Assembly: GCA_902775345.1 (NCBI GenBank)
Contig: CACYLW010000002.1
Coordinates: 116,065 to 180,064, forward strand
Direction of reading: 5' to 3'
Source: an uncultured Eubacteriales bacterium
GTDB taxonomy: Bacteria > Bacillota > Clostridia > Peptostreptococcales > Anaerovoracaceae
Length of the DNA stretch: 64,000 bases
The translations under genes and the position numbers were made by a program. Every line of letters starts with the position of its first letter. The stretch's first letter is position 1. Shown one piece after another: positions 42,228 through 50,950 of this stretch. The notes beneath the pieces are model-generated. The model worked only from the letters and a program-made list of their open reading frames with translations, was not told where the DNA came from and did no database searches.

Positions 42228-42256
42228 TTGAACGTATCAGGTAAATGATGTTTAAT
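42228..42256 (+). promoter_or_regulatory. Promoter of the DUF4015-type gene
   Basis: TTGAAC at 42228-42233 and TTTAAT at 42251-42256 with 17 bases between. Transcription would begin near 42263, which excludes a TTG start at 42256 and supports ATG 42289. Confidence 0.55.
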
Positions 42257-42288
42257 TGGAGGAGTGGAGAAAGGCCTCAGAGAAGACG

Positions 42289-44085
42289 ATGTCAAGAGTA
42301 GAACGTAACGCAAGAATAGAAGCAGAAAAAAAGAAAACCGCACGTCATTCCAGAGTGATTGACTGTGCGGTGATATTAGTTTTGCTGGCGCTGGCTTTTG
42401 CGTATGTCAGCACGCTGAGCGTGATCACTCCCGAGCCTGAATATGTTTTTGCCGGCGGAAAGTCAAAGAGCGTTCCGGTCTACAGCATAGGCGTGCCTTC
42501 CGGAGAAGCGGATCCGGAAGAAGCGGAAACTCAGGAAGCAGGGGAGGCAGATCAGGCGGAAAGCTCCGGAGATCCTGTTGAAACCGCAGAGGAAGCCGGA
42601 AGGATAGTGCGCGGAACTTCTGTAAAAAAGCTGACCGGTTCGAAGGAGATCGACGGAGTCAGATACTGCAGGGTGGACGGCACCGGCCTGGAAGCGACAG
42701 ATGAACTGTACATGAAGGAGAAGAATCTGGTGCCTTCAGCAGACAAGGTGGTGCAGGAGACTGAGGTCTACGTCAGGACTCCGGTAACGGTATACGCAAA
42801 GAAGAAAGGACCTTCGATCGCGTCCTTCGCGCCTAAGGGCACCTGTCTGAAGGTGACCGGATATGACGAACTGCTGCCCGACGGCTCAGTCCGTAAATAC
42901 AAAGTGGCTTACGATAAGGACGACGATACGGCCGAAGGCTATGTATTCAGTAAATATATGGTCGGGACGCAAAAAAAGGCCGACAAGGTATATAACGAAA
43001 ACGGTGTATACGACAAGGTAAAAGGGGATAAATACGGTTATGATCTTTACGGAGGCCAGGCAAAGGATCTGGACTATTATCCGTATGAAAGGACTGCGAT
43101 AGAAGGGAATGAGTTCTGCTCCGATGCCCGCGCCATGTACCTCAACTGCGCCGCGGCAGCAGAACCTGATAATTACGTCAAGCTGATAAGAAAAACGGAC
43201 TGCAACGCGGTAGTCGTGGATATAAAGGACGGCGTGCTGGCGTGGCCGGCAGAGACCGCCAGAGACTGGTCGCCAAAGTCCTACAAAACTGCGTATACCT
43301 CTTACGAACAGTATAAGAGCGGTATAGATAAGCTGAAAGATACGGGCGTATACATGATAGGCCGCATAGTCGTATTCAACGATCCGATCTATGCAAAGGA
43401 TCATCCGGAAGACTGCATCAGATACGGAGGGCAGTCCACATGGCCGAGCGCCTTTTCGCGTGACGTGTGGGAATACAATGTCAGGCTCGGACGCGAGGCC
43501 GTGAAGGAGTTCGGCTTCAATGAGATCCAGTTCGACTACGTGAGATTCCCTGAGAATGCCTACGAGATGTCGAAGAGCGGCAATGCGAAGTTCCGCAACA
43601 CATACGGAGAAGAGAAGGGCCAGGCCATACAGAACTTCTGCTTCTACGCGGCCGATCAGATCCACGATGCAGGAGCCTATCTGTCGGTCGACATTTTCGG
43701 CGAGGCAGCCTACGGATACATGACGGCATACGGACAGTACTGGCCGGGCATATCCAATGTAGTGGATGCTATAAGCGCAATGCCGTATACCGACCACATG
43801 GGTGGCGGAGAAACGTGGAAAAATCCGTACATGACGATGAATGCCTGGGCAAAGAAGGCGAAGAAGGGGCAGGACTATCTTGAGCATCCGGCTGCGGCCC
43901 GCACATGGATAACAGGCTACAACACTCCATACTGGGCGCCAACTGTAAATTACGGCGAAAAGGAGATGAAGGCGCAGATACAGGGCCTGACAGACGCTGG
44001 ACTCGAAGGCGGATTCATCCCGTGGAACGTAAACAACGACCTGGGCAAATATAAGGAGTACAGGAATATATGGAATAAAGACTGA
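42289..44085 (+). CDS. Membrane-anchored putative glycoside hydrolase (DUF4015/GH13-like)
   Basis: 598 residues. A basic N-terminus is followed by one membrane helix near residues 24-43, then an acidic Glu/Ala linker to about 100, then two small SH3-like stretches to about 240. The rest is a TIM-barrel of the DUF4015 family: VVVDIKDGVLAWP near 312, MIGRIVVFNDP near 360, FNEIQFDYVRFPE near 410 and SVDIFGEAAYGY near 465, the last two holding likely catalytic acids. The protein should face outward and may act on a cell-wall or capsule polysaccharide. It is divergent from the galactosidase and ends in a strong terminator. Start choice is discussed at the promoter; the ribosome site is weak. Confidence 0.83.
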   Translation: MSRVERNARIEAEKKKTARHSRVIDCAVILVLLALAFAYVSTLSVITPEPEYVFAGGKSKSVPVYSIGVPSGEADPEEAETQEAGEADQAESSGDPVETAEEAGRIVRGTSVKKLTGSKEIDGVRYCRVDGTGLEATDELYMKEKNLVPSADKVVQETEVYVRTPVTVYAKKKGPSIASFAPKGTCLKVTGYDELLPDGSVRKYKVAYDKDDDTAEGYVFSKYMVGTQKKADKVYNENGVYDKVKGDKYGYDLYGGQAKDLDYYPYERTAIEGNEFCSDARAMYLNCAAAAEPDNYVKLIRKTDCNAVVVDIKDGVLAWPAETARDWSPKSYKTAYTSYEQYKSGIDKLKDTGVYMIGRIVVFNDPIYAKDHPEDCIRYGGQSTWPSAFSRDVWEYNVRLGREAVKEFGFNEIQFDYVRFPENAYEMSKSGNAKFRNTYGEEKGQAIQNFCFYAADQIHDAGAYLSVDIFGEAAYGYMTAYGQYWPGISNVVDAISAMPYTDHMGGGETWKNPYMTMNAWAKKAKKGQDYLEHPAAARTWITGYNTPYWAPTVNYGEKEMKAQIQGLTDAGLEGGFIPWNVNNDLGKYKEYRNIWNKD

Positions 44086-44133
44086 AGCCGCACCCGGAAA
44101 TCTCCGGAAAGATGCGGCGGCAATTAAGACATA

Positions 44134-44163
44134 AAAAAGACTGCCAATATTGGCAGTCTTTTT
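44134..44163. terminator. Bidirectional terminator
   Basis: AAAAAGACTGCCA, ATAT loop, TGGCAGTCTTTTT: thirteen perfect pairs with T-runs on both strands, between the DUF4015-type gene and the convergent flavoprotein gene. A second GC hairpin (GCCGCA ... TGCGGC, 44089-44118) lies just before it. Confidence 0.93.
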
Positions 44164-44183
44164 ACGTCTTATGTGATTTGCAA

Positions 44184-46256
44184 TTATATCTTCATTGCTA
44201 CATCCCATGCGCTCCAGATTACTTCTCTCAGAGCTCCCCACTTGACGCATGTTCCGACTCTGTGGAGGTGCTTGTTCTTGATCGAAGCGAACTGGTCGTT
44301 TGGAACGAATCCGATACCGTTGACTACGCAGTCACACTCTTCCTTCCATTCTTCGCCTGTTTCGAAGTTCTTGATCATGCAGTATCCGTCGCCGATCTCG
44401 GTTACGGAACTTCTCAGATGTACAGGAACTCCCTTGAATGGCAGAGCCTCTCTCAGGAACGAGGAGTTGGCGAGGCATGTGCCAGGAGCTACGATAAGGT
44501 CGTCAAGGAACTCAACGACTACTGGCTTCTTGCCAGCGAGTACTGCGTCATATGCAGCTTCGCAGGATGAAAGTCCGCCGCCGAGGAAGACGATCTTCTT
44601 GTACTCGTCTTTCTTAGGTCCGATCAGGAGGTCAGTGAATGTGATGGTCTTGTCAAAGCCCTTGATGTTGAGTGCCTTAGGAAATGTACCGACCGATACG
44701 ATAACATCGTCGTAAGCCTTGAGCAGGGAATTGATGTCCTTGACTTCGCTGTTGAGTCTGATATCGATATCCCACTTCTTGAGCTCTCTCTCATACCACT
44801 GCATGAGCTGCTTGTCAGCATCCTTGAAGGACATTGCCGAAGCTGTGTTGTACAGACCGAAGATCTTGTCGCTCTTCTCGAATACGACAGGGTTGTGGCC
44901 TCTCTTCTTGAGTACGAGAGCTGCCTCGAGTCCGCCGAAGCCGGCGCCGACGATAGCGACTTTCTTTGGCTTGTTGGTCGGAACGATCTTGTACTTGTTG
45001 TGCTGCATCGTCGAAGGTGTCAAAGCGCAGCGTGCAAGCTGGAGCGAGTCGAACAGAGGCTGTGTGTTAGCTGTGTGTTTCGACTTTGCGAAGTTGAAGC
45101 AAGCGTTATGGCATCTGATGCAAGGCTTGATCTCTTCTTCGCGGCCTTCTCTGAGCTTTGTTACCCAGTCAGGGTCAACGAGGTTCTGACGTGCGATACC
45201 GAGAGCGTCGATCTTGCCTTCCTTGATCTTCTCTGCAGCGAACTTGATGTCCATCTTACCTGCGCATACGACAGGCTTGTCAGTGAAGTTCTTGATGTGG
45301 GCAACATCTTCATAGTTGCAGTTATCCGGCATGTAGACAGGCGGATGAGCCCAGTACCATGCATCGTATGTACCGTTGTCGCAGTTGAACATGTCATATC
45401 CCATGTCGCTGAGGTACTTGATGGCCTTTTCTGATTCAGCCATGTCACGTCCGAATTCTTCGAACTCTTCGCCAGGCTGTGCGCCCTGGAGCCAGCCCTT
45501 TGTCTTGGATACTACGGAGTATCTGAGAGCAACAGGGAAGTCCTGTCCGCATTCTCTCTTGATAGCCTGAACGATCTCAACAGGGAATCTGAATCTGTTC
45601 TCGAACGAGCCGCCGTACTGGTCAGTTCTGTAGTTCATGTTTGCGATGGTGAACTGGTCGAGGAGGTAGCCCTCATGAACAGCGTGGATCTCAACGCCGT
45701 CAACACCTGCATCCTTGCAGAGCTTTGCGGTCTTTGCGAAAGCTTCGACCATTTCCTGTATCTCCTCGATCGTCATCATTCTCGACTTGATCGAAGGATA
45801 CCACCTGTTTGGAGTCTCACCTGCAGAAGCGCAGCAGTATTCGATGTCTACAAACGGTTTCGAAACAGCGCCGAAAGCCTTGTTCTCGAGCATCTTTACG
45901 AACATGTCGTTGATAGCCATTGAACGTCCGAATCCGCCTGCGAGCTGAATGAACAGCTTGGAGCCTGTCTTATGGAATTCAGGCATCCACTCAGCGAGAT
46001 CCTTGAACATCTTCTTGTTCTGATAGAGCCATCTTCTGCCCATTGTGTCTCTTACGCACTGCATGCCCGGAAGTACCAGACCTACACCGTCCTGAGCACG
46101 GCCGAGAATGTGATGAGCAGCTTCCTTGTCGAAGTGGCAAGGCTCGAGCCATCCGAAGAGCGATGTTCCGCCCATGGATGTCTGGACGATCCTGTTAGGG
46201 ATCTCTACATTGCCGATCTTCCAAGGGGTGAATAGAGGTTCATATTCCTTCTTCAT
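44184..46256 (-). CDS. Old Yellow Enzyme-like NADH:flavin oxidoreductase with Fe-S and FAD domains (enoate reductase/BaiCD-like)
   Basis: 690 residues in the three-part 2-enoate/2,4-dienoyl-CoA reductase layout. The FMN barrel covers 1-370, with GVDGVEIHAVHEGYLLDQF near 190. Cysteines CIRCHNAC near 377 and a later Cys bind a 4Fe-4S cluster. The FAD site IVGAGFGGLEAAL is near 433 and an NAD site FLGGGLSSCEAA near 555. It reduces a carbon-carbon double bond next to a carbonyl using NADH; cinnamate-type acids, dienoyl-CoAs and bile-acid intermediates are known substrates in relatives. GGGAGGG lies before the ATG and it is a single-gene unit with its own promoter. Nothing nearby names the substrate. 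Confidence 0.88.
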   Translation of the reverse strand: MKKEYEPLFTPWKIGNVEIPNRIVQTSMGGTSLFGWLEPCHFDKEAAHHILGRAQDGVGLVLPGMQCVRDTMGRRWLYQNKKMFKDLAEWMPEFHKTGSKLFIQLAGGFGRSMAINDMFVKMLENKAFGAVSKPFVDIEYCCASAGETPNRWYPSIKSRMMTIEEIQEMVEAFAKTAKLCKDAGVDGVEIHAVHEGYLLDQFTIANMNYRTDQYGGSFENRFRFPVEIVQAIKRECGQDFPVALRYSVVSKTKGWLQGAQPGEEFEEFGRDMAESEKAIKYLSDMGYDMFNCDNGTYDAWYWAHPPVYMPDNCNYEDVAHIKNFTDKPVVCAGKMDIKFAAEKIKEGKIDALGIARQNLVDPDWVTKLREGREEEIKPCIRCHNACFNFAKSKHTANTQPLFDSLQLARCALTPSTMQHNKYKIVPTNKPKKVAIVGAGFGGLEAALVLKKRGHNPVVFEKSDKIFGLYNTASAMSFKDADKQLMQWYERELKKWDIDIRLNSEVKDINSLLKAYDDVIVSVGTFPKALNIKGFDKTITFTDLLIGPKKDEYKKIVFLGGGLSSCEAAYDAVLAGKKPVVVEFLDDLIVAPGTCLANSSFLREALPFKGVPVHLRSSVTEIGDGYCMIKNFETGEEWKEECDCVVNGIGFVPNDQFASIKNKHLHRVGTCVKWGALREVIWSAWDVAMKI

Positions 46257-46277
46257 TTATTATCCCTCCCTAAGAAT

Positions 46278-46305
46278 AAAATAATTGGCCTCGATTAGTT
46301 GACAA
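46278..46305 (-). promoter_or_regulatory. Promoter of the flavoprotein gene
   Basis: On the minus strand TTGTCA (46305-46300) and TATTTT (46283-46278), 16 bases apart, leaving a short leader with the ribosome site. Confidence 0.45.
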
Positions 46306-46389
46306 TTTGATAAAAAAACACACCAAAAAACTCGATGTCCAATATCAGTTTCATTTTAAAGCATGGGGTGTTTTTAGTCAATTGAATAG

Positions 46390-46398
46390 TGGTAAAAT
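46390..46398 (+). promoter_or_regulatory. Extended -10 promoter of the uridine-kinase-like gene
   Basis: TGGTAAAAT matches the TGn-extended -10 form, 40 bases before the start codon; the -35 region is T-rich and not conserved. Confidence 0.5.
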
Positions 46399-46437
46399 AC
46401 AAGGGCGGGATAATAGAGAAAAACAGGAGAAAACAAG

Positions 46438-47922
46438 ATGGCAAGAGAATTCAAAATAACGACATTTACAGAGGAAAGGGCTTATCACAATACAGCCATT
46501 CTCATATTCCTTAAAGCCGTAAAAAGCGCCTTTGAACATGCCGATGTTACAATAGGAAATTCACTCAATCAGGGCTACTACGCATACATAAATCTCGGAG
46601 GCGCGCAGCTTACCACATCGGATATCCACAAGATCAGGGATAAGATGGAAAAGATCATCGAACACGACACCGGGATCGTGACCGAGCATTATACAGCGGC
46701 TCAGGCTGCCGAAAAATGGAGGTCGCTCGGATATCCCGAGAAAGCAAGGCTTTTTGAAGGCCGTCCTGCCGATGAGGACGTGGAGATCTCGGAACTGCAC
46801 AACTACAGAAACTGCATGTACTGCAATCTGCTTCCTTCTTCCGGTTATATAAATCTGTTCGATATCAGACCATACAGGGGTGGGCTGCTGCTCAGGGTGC
46901 CTAACGCCCTTCATAACCACACCATACCTTCCTACAGGGATGACGACAAACTCTATGAGGCATATGCGGAATCAAAGCGCATGCGCAAGTATACCGGCTT
47001 CAATTATCTGGCAGACCTTAATGAAGCGATAAGAAAAGGCAGCGCGGAAGAGATAATCAGGGCCAGCGAGTGGCTCCAGTCCAGACAACTCGAAGAGTTT
47101 GCGGCACAGGTGGTGGAAGGGCACAAAAAGGTCGTGCTTATAGCCGGACCATCGAGCAGCGGCAAGACCACGACAGCAAAGAGGATATGTGGTGAGATAT
47201 ACAGACAGACAGGAGTGGATCCGCTTTACCTCGGCACAGATGATTACTTCGTTGAAAGGAAGGACAGCCCGATCGGACCTGACGGCAAGCCTGACTTCGA
47301 AGGCCTTGATTGTGTCGACCTGAAGCTCTTCAATCAGCAGATGGAAGACCTTCTCGCAGGCAAGGAAGTGGACATTCCGGAGTTTGATTTCCTGAACGGA
47401 ACAAAAGTATTCGGTAAGCGCATAACGGCTCTCAAGGAAAAACAGGTACTGGTCATTGAGGGCATTCACAGCCTTAACGACGTGCTGACAGAGAATATCC
47501 CGAGGGAAGACAAATATAAGATATATATAAGTCCGCTTACGCAGATAGGAATCGACAGGCACAACAGGATATCTACAGCAGACGCCAGGCTGCTGCGCCG
47601 TATTGTAAGAGATAATCAGTTCAGAGGATATAACGCCGAGGCGACGCTTGAGACATGGCCGAAGGTGAGGGCGGGGGAGAGTGTCAACATATTCCCGTAC
47701 AGCTCATCGGCGGATGTGGTGTTCAACTCGAGTACGGTGTATGAGACAAATATGCTGAAGACATTTGCGGAACCTCTTCTCGAGGCAATACCGGAAACGA
47801 GCGCCCAGTATGAAGAGGCTCAGAGGATCCTGACCTTCATGAAATACTTCGATAAAATCGAATCGACCGATGCCGTTCCTGATAATGCAATACTTAGGGA
47901 ATTCATCGGACCGAGAAAGTAA
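46438..47922 (+). CDS. Uridine/nucleoside kinase fused to a ThrRS-like N-terminal domain
   Basis: 494 residues. The first 200 or so resemble the TGS and SAD editing-type domains at the front of threonyl-tRNA synthetase (for example HDTGIVTEHYTAAQAAEKW near 80). The C-terminal half is a phosphoribulokinase/uridine kinase domain with P-loop AGPSSSGKTTTAKR near 235, LGTDDYFVER near 268 and LVIEGIHSLND near 338. This layout is common in Clostridia and Thermotogae and is annotated as nucleoside kinase; it should phosphorylate uridine or a related nucleoside. The purpose of the synthetase-like part is unknown. It stands alone, with its own promoter and terminator. Confidence 0.87.
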   Translation: MAREFKITTFTEERAYHNTAILIFLKAVKSAFEHADVTIGNSLNQGYYAYINLGGAQLTTSDIHKIRDKMEKIIEHDTGIVTEHYTAAQAAEKWRSLGYPEKARLFEGRPADEDVEISELHNYRNCMYCNLLPSSGYINLFDIRPYRGGLLLRVPNALHNHTIPSYRDDDKLYEAYAESKRMRKYTGFNYLADLNEAIRKGSAEEIIRASEWLQSRQLEEFAAQVVEGHKKVVLIAGPSSSGKTTTAKRICGEIYRQTGVDPLYLGTDDYFVERKDSPIGPDGKPDFEGLDCVDLKLFNQQMEDLLAGKEVDIPEFDFLNGTKVFGKRITALKEKQVLVIEGIHSLNDVLTENIPREDKYKIYISPLTQIGIDRHNRISTADARLLRRIVRDNQFRGYNAEATLETWPKVRAGESVNIFPYSSSADVVFNSSTVYETNMLKTFAEPLLEAIPETSAQYEEAQRILTFMKYFDKIESTDAVPDNAILREFIGPRK

Positions 47923-47941
47923 ACTGCTCAGAAACAAGCTG

Positions 47942-47968
47942 AACGCCGGCTGTTCGCCGGCGTTTTTT
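47942..47968 (+). terminator. Terminator after the nucleoside kinase gene
   Basis: AACGCCGGC, TGTTC loop, GCCGGCGTT: nine perfect pairs followed by TTTTG, 20 bases after the stop codon. Confidence 0.92.
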
Positions 47969-47990
47969 GTTAAAAAAGTAAAAAAATATA

Positions 47991-48018
47991 TTGAAATTGT
48001 GGTGCAAATTTGTAAAAT
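47991..48018 (+). promoter_or_regulatory. Promoter of the nhaC unit
   Basis: TTGAAA at 47991-47996 and TAAAAT at 48013-48018, 16 bases apart. A second -10 (TATGAT, 48034-48039) with TTGTAA 18 bases upstream overlaps it. Confidence 0.6.
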
Positions 48019-48110
48019 ACGCAATATATAGTGTATGATATAGCATGAAAAAGATTAAGGACCTGTAAGAAGGCCGGAAATATCCAATAAAAGAAAGGCA
48101 AATCAAAGTT

Positions 48111-49553
48111 ATGAAAAACATTTTTATTGAAGAAAGGGAGATACGCCAGCCAAAGTTGCTGCATGCCCTGATTACATTCGGCGGACTGATAGCCGTGATG
48201 GCTGTCGGCATCATCGTATTCGAGGTGGATCCGCACATCCCAATGTTTATCGGAGTTATCATCTCGGCAATTATGGCAATGTACCTTGGCTACAACTGGT
48301 CACAGATCGAGAAGATGATGGTAGACGGTATATCAAAGGCCATGCAGTCCATACTCATTCTGGCTATCGTCGGAATGATGATCGGAGCCTGGCTCATATC
48401 CGGAACCATTCCTACAATGATCTATTACGGACTCAAGCTGCTCAGCCCTAAGATCTTTCTTGTGGCTGCTGTGCTTATCTGCTCCATCACATCACTGGCG
48501 ACGGGAACATCATGGGGAACCATGGGTACGATGGGACTGGCTCTCATCGGCATTGGCCAGGGCCTCGGCATGCCGGTAGGTCCGACTGCGGGCGCTGTTC
48601 TGGCCGGAGCGTATTTCGGCGACAAGCTTTCACCGCTCTCGGATACCACTAACCTCGCTCCAGCGATGGCAGGCACGGATGTATTTACGCACGTAAAATA
48701 CATGCTTAAGTCCACGATGGTGGCGTATGTTTTATCCCTCGTGTTCTTCGGAGTGTACGGCTTCATGCATGTTACCGGAGGCAATATTGACACATCGCAG
48801 GCGGTAATAATCATGGATGGCATTAAAAACTCGTTTAATGTCAGCCCGGTACTGCTTCTGCCTCCTCTGGTCGTAATACTGTCGATCGCGCTCAAAGTCC
48901 CTGCTATCCCTGGAATCACACTGGGATTCCTGACTGCAGCCGTGATGGCGCCGTTCGCACAGAGCGGAGTGACGATCGGCGGCATCCTGGATGTTGCGCT
49001 CAACGGATTCGTAATGGAGAGCGATATCGAATCACTCAACGACCTGCTCTCGACAGGCGGACTCATGAACATGTCAAGCTCCATACTCATGACCATGATC
49101 GCGATGATGTTCGGAGGCATAATGGAGGGCTCGGGCCAGCTGGCGGTCATCATCAATGCCGTTTCAAGCAGGATAAAGAGCGGAGCCGGCATGGTAGCTG
49201 CTACAGAGGCTACATGCGTGCTCTCAAATGTGGTAATGCCTGAACAGTACATTTCCATACTTGTACCTGGCAGAATGTACGCACCGGCTTACAGAGAGAG
49301 GGGCATCCATCCAAAGAGCCTGTCGAACGCGCTGGAATCCGCGGGAACAGTTACTTCGTGCCTGGTACCATGGAATACATGCGGACTGTTTATCGCAAAG
49401 ACGCTCGGAGTCGGCTGGGCTGTATATGCTCCTTGGGCAGTATTTAACTACTCCATGCCGATCATCTGCCTCATCATGGCCTTCATGGGGATAACAGTTA
49501 CTGCCATGACTAAGGAAGAGAAGGCGAAGGCTGACAGAGGAGAACTCGTATGA
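48111..49553 (+). CDS. nhaC: NhaC-type Na+/H+ antiporter
   Basis: 480 residues with about eleven membrane helices. Characteristic stretches are TGTSWGTMGTMGLALIGIG near 140, GAYFGDKLSPLSDTTNLAP near 165 and the C-terminal VPWNTCGLFIAKTLGV near 422. It exchanges sodium or another solute for protons; members of the family also exchange malate for lactate, so the ion pair is not certain. The ribosome site GAAAGG is twelve bases from the ATG, a little far. Its stop overlaps the start of a small membrane protein gene by four bases. Confidence 0.88.
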   Translation: MKNIFIEEREIRQPKLLHALITFGGLIAVMAVGIIVFEVDPHIPMFIGVIISAIMAMYLGYNWSQIEKMMVDGISKAMQSILILAIVGMMIGAWLISGTIPTMIYYGLKLLSPKIFLVAAVLICSITSLATGTSWGTMGTMGLALIGIGQGLGMPVGPTAGAVLAGAYFGDKLSPLSDTTNLAPAMAGTDVFTHVKYMLKSTMVAYVLSLVFFGVYGFMHVTGGNIDTSQAVIIMDGIKNSFNVSPVLLLPPLVVILSIALKVPAIPGITLGFLTAAVMAPFAQSGVTIGGILDVALNGFVMESDIESLNDLLSTGGLMNMSSSILMTMIAMMFGGIMEGSGQLAVIINAVSSRIKSGAGMVAATEATCVLSNVVMPEQYISILVPGRMYAPAYRERGIHPKSLSNALESAGTVTSCLVPWNTCGLFIAKTLGVGWAVYAPWAVFNYSMPIICLIMAFMGITVTAMTKEEKAKADRGELV

Positions 49554-49930
49554 AAAACAACAAAAAAGGCAATGCAACAGTTTATCTGATCATCATACTG
49601 CTGCTGGCTGTCGCGGTGGCTGCCATGTTCATAAAGCTGAACTGGAGAAGGTTCAAGGCTGAGGCGAGCTTCGGCTTCACGGTGGCGGGAATCGTGATCG
49701 CCATACTCCTCATCCTGTTCCTTATGATCAGACACAGCATCAGAAAGGCTAAAAAGAAGAAGGCCAGAGAGCAGGCCAGGCTCGAGAAGGAAAGACTCGA
49801 GCAGGAGCGCATCGCCGCAGGCGGAAAGCCGAGCACACTGGGAGACGGCAAGATCGAAATGGACGATGTAAGCGAAGTCGCCGGCAAGGCCATGGACAAG
49901 ATCGATAAATTCCTTGAAGGAGGCGAGTGA
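49550..49930 (+). CDS. Small two-helix membrane protein of unknown function
   Basis: 126 residues, not recognised. Two membrane helices lie near residues 9-28 and 40-62, followed by a strongly basic stretch (RKAKKKKAREQARLEKERL) that is likely a coiled helix on the inner face, then an acidic end. The start overlaps the nhaC stop by four bases (ATGA), so it is translated together with the antiporter and may help or tether it. It overlaps no other gene. Confidence 0.75.
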   Translation: MKNNKKGNATVYLIIILLLAVAVAAMFIKLNWRRFKAEASFGFTVAGIVIAILLILFLMIRHSIRKAKKKKAREQARLEKERLEQERIAAGGKPSTLGDGKIEMDDVSEVAGKAMDKIDKFLEGGE

Positions 49931-49937
49931 CACTGTC

Positions 49938-50654
49938 ATGGCCAATATCCTTATAACAGGCGGATCGCGCGGAATTGGCGCCGAGGCTGTCAGACAGTTT
50001 ACGGCTGCCGGCCACAAGGTAGTGTTCACCTATCTCAAATCTGAGATAGAAGCCGATCTTTTAAGGCAGGAGACCGGCGCGGTCCCGGTGAGATGCGACG
50101 TCAAGCATCCCGATTCGGTGAGGATCGCTGTCGACAAGGCGGTATCCGTGATGGGGCATATAGATGTCCTGATCTGCAACGCCGCGGTCGCTGACTACGG
50201 CCTTGTAACAGACATCGACATCAGCAGATGGGAAGAGGTGATAAACACCGATCTCAGCGGGGTGTTCTATTGTGTTAGATGCGTTCTTCCGGCGATGATC
50301 AGCCGCAAGAGCGGATGCATAATCACCGTAGGCTCGATGTGGGGCGAAGTCGGAGCATCCTGCGAGGCAGCTTATTCAGCCGCCAAGGCAGGTGTGATCG
50401 GCTTTACAAAGGCTGTCGCCAAGGAGGTCGGCCCTTCCGGAATAAGAGTCAACTGCATATCTCCGGGGATGATAGATACCGACATGAACGCTTCGGTAAG
50501 CGAAGATGCCGTCGGCATGATAGTTGATGAGACTCCGCTCTGCAGAACCGGAACTCCGGCAGACGTAGCCAGAGTCATGATGTTCCTTGCTTCGGATGCC
50601 GCAGCATTCGTAACGGGGCAGGTCATAAGCGTCAACGGGGGTCTTGTGATATAG
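49938..50654 (+). CDS. FabG-like short-chain dehydrogenase/reductase (YmfI-like)
   Basis: 238 residues of the classical SDR fold. The NADP site TGGSRGIGAEAV is at residues 7-18, NAAVADYG near 82, the catalytic Ser in TVGSMWG near 136 and Tyr-Lys in YSAAKAG near 150. In Firmicutes such proteins next to the cell-division genes are sometimes the elongation factor P 5-aminopentanone reductase YmfI; an ordinary 3-oxoacyl reductase is also possible. ATG 49938 is preferred; AAGGAGG lies at 49917-49923, 14 bases away, while an in-frame TTG at 49914 is less likely. A terminator follows. Confidence 0.82.
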   Translation: MANILITGGSRGIGAEAVRQFTAAGHKVVFTYLKSEIEADLLRQETGAVPVRCDVKHPDSVRIAVDKAVSVMGHIDVLICNAAVADYGLVTDIDISRWEEVINTDLSGVFYCVRCVLPAMISRKSGCIITVGSMWGEVGASCEAAYSAAKAGVIGFTKAVAKEVGPSGIRVNCISPGMIDTDMNASVSEDAVGMIVDETPLCRTGTPADVARVMMFLASDAAAFVTGQVISVNGGLVI

Positions 50655-50747
50655 GCTGAACCACATCTTGTGGCAGTACATCCGGGCTGACACAATCTCA
50701 AAAAATGTAAAGAAATCTTTACCCATATATTGTACAAAAATGTAAAG

Positions 50748-50776
50748 CAGACACTACATATTGTGTCTGTTTTTTT
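50748..50776 (+). terminator. Terminator after the SDR gene
   Basis: CAGACAC, eight-base loop, GTGTCTG, then seven T residues and more T-rich sequence. It closes the nhaC unit before the division cluster. Confidence 0.88.
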
Positions 50777-50796
50777 ATTTTTTAAAATTTCGGGTT

Positions 50797-50814
50797 TGTA
50801 AAGGCAACTTTACA
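50797..50814. repeat. Inverted repeat TGTAAAG-GCAA-CTTTACA in the mraZ upstream region
   Basis: A perfect 7-bp palindrome. TGTAAAG also occurs at 50706-50712 (there with an inverted CTTTAC partner at 50717-50722) and at 50741-50747. The clustering within 110 bases suggests a protein-binding site besides MraZ. Confidence 0.45.
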
Positions 50815-50818
50815 CAAA

Positions 50819-50880
50819 AAAGTGGGGAAAACATAACAAAAAATAAGATTTTCGTTTGATAAAGTGGGGAAAAGTGGGGT
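50819..50880 (+). promoter_or_regulatory. Three MraZ boxes AAAGTGGGGW
   Basis: AAAGTGGGGA at 50819-50828 and 50861-50870 and AAAGTGGGGT at 50871-50880. Tandem boxes with a ten-base period are the known operator of the MraZ regulator. Two of the three lie between the -35 and -10 boxes of the mraZ promoter. Confidence 0.9.
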
Positions 50881-50885
50881 AAAAT
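50856..50885 (+). promoter_or_regulatory. mraZ promoter of the division and cell-wall cluster
   Basis: TTGATA at 50856-50861 and TAAAAT at 50880-50885, 18 bases apart. The spacer is filled by two MraZ boxes, so bound MraZ would block RNA polymerase. Confidence 0.7.
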
Positions 50886-50950
50886 CAAGTTGTCACAACC
50901 GGATCGATCAATAGGACAAGGGCCGCAAAGCCCTGAAATTTCAAGGAAAA

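Noticed and set aside
42256-42288. TTG start for the DUF4015-type protein
   Set aside because: It overlaps the -10 box of the likely promoter, so it would not be transcribed; ATG 42289 starts the basic region before the membrane helix.
46311-46376. Inverted copies of an AAAAACACMCC-like sequence between the flavoprotein and kinase genes
   Set aside because: The arms are imperfect and A-rich; chance is likely in this AT-rich spacer.
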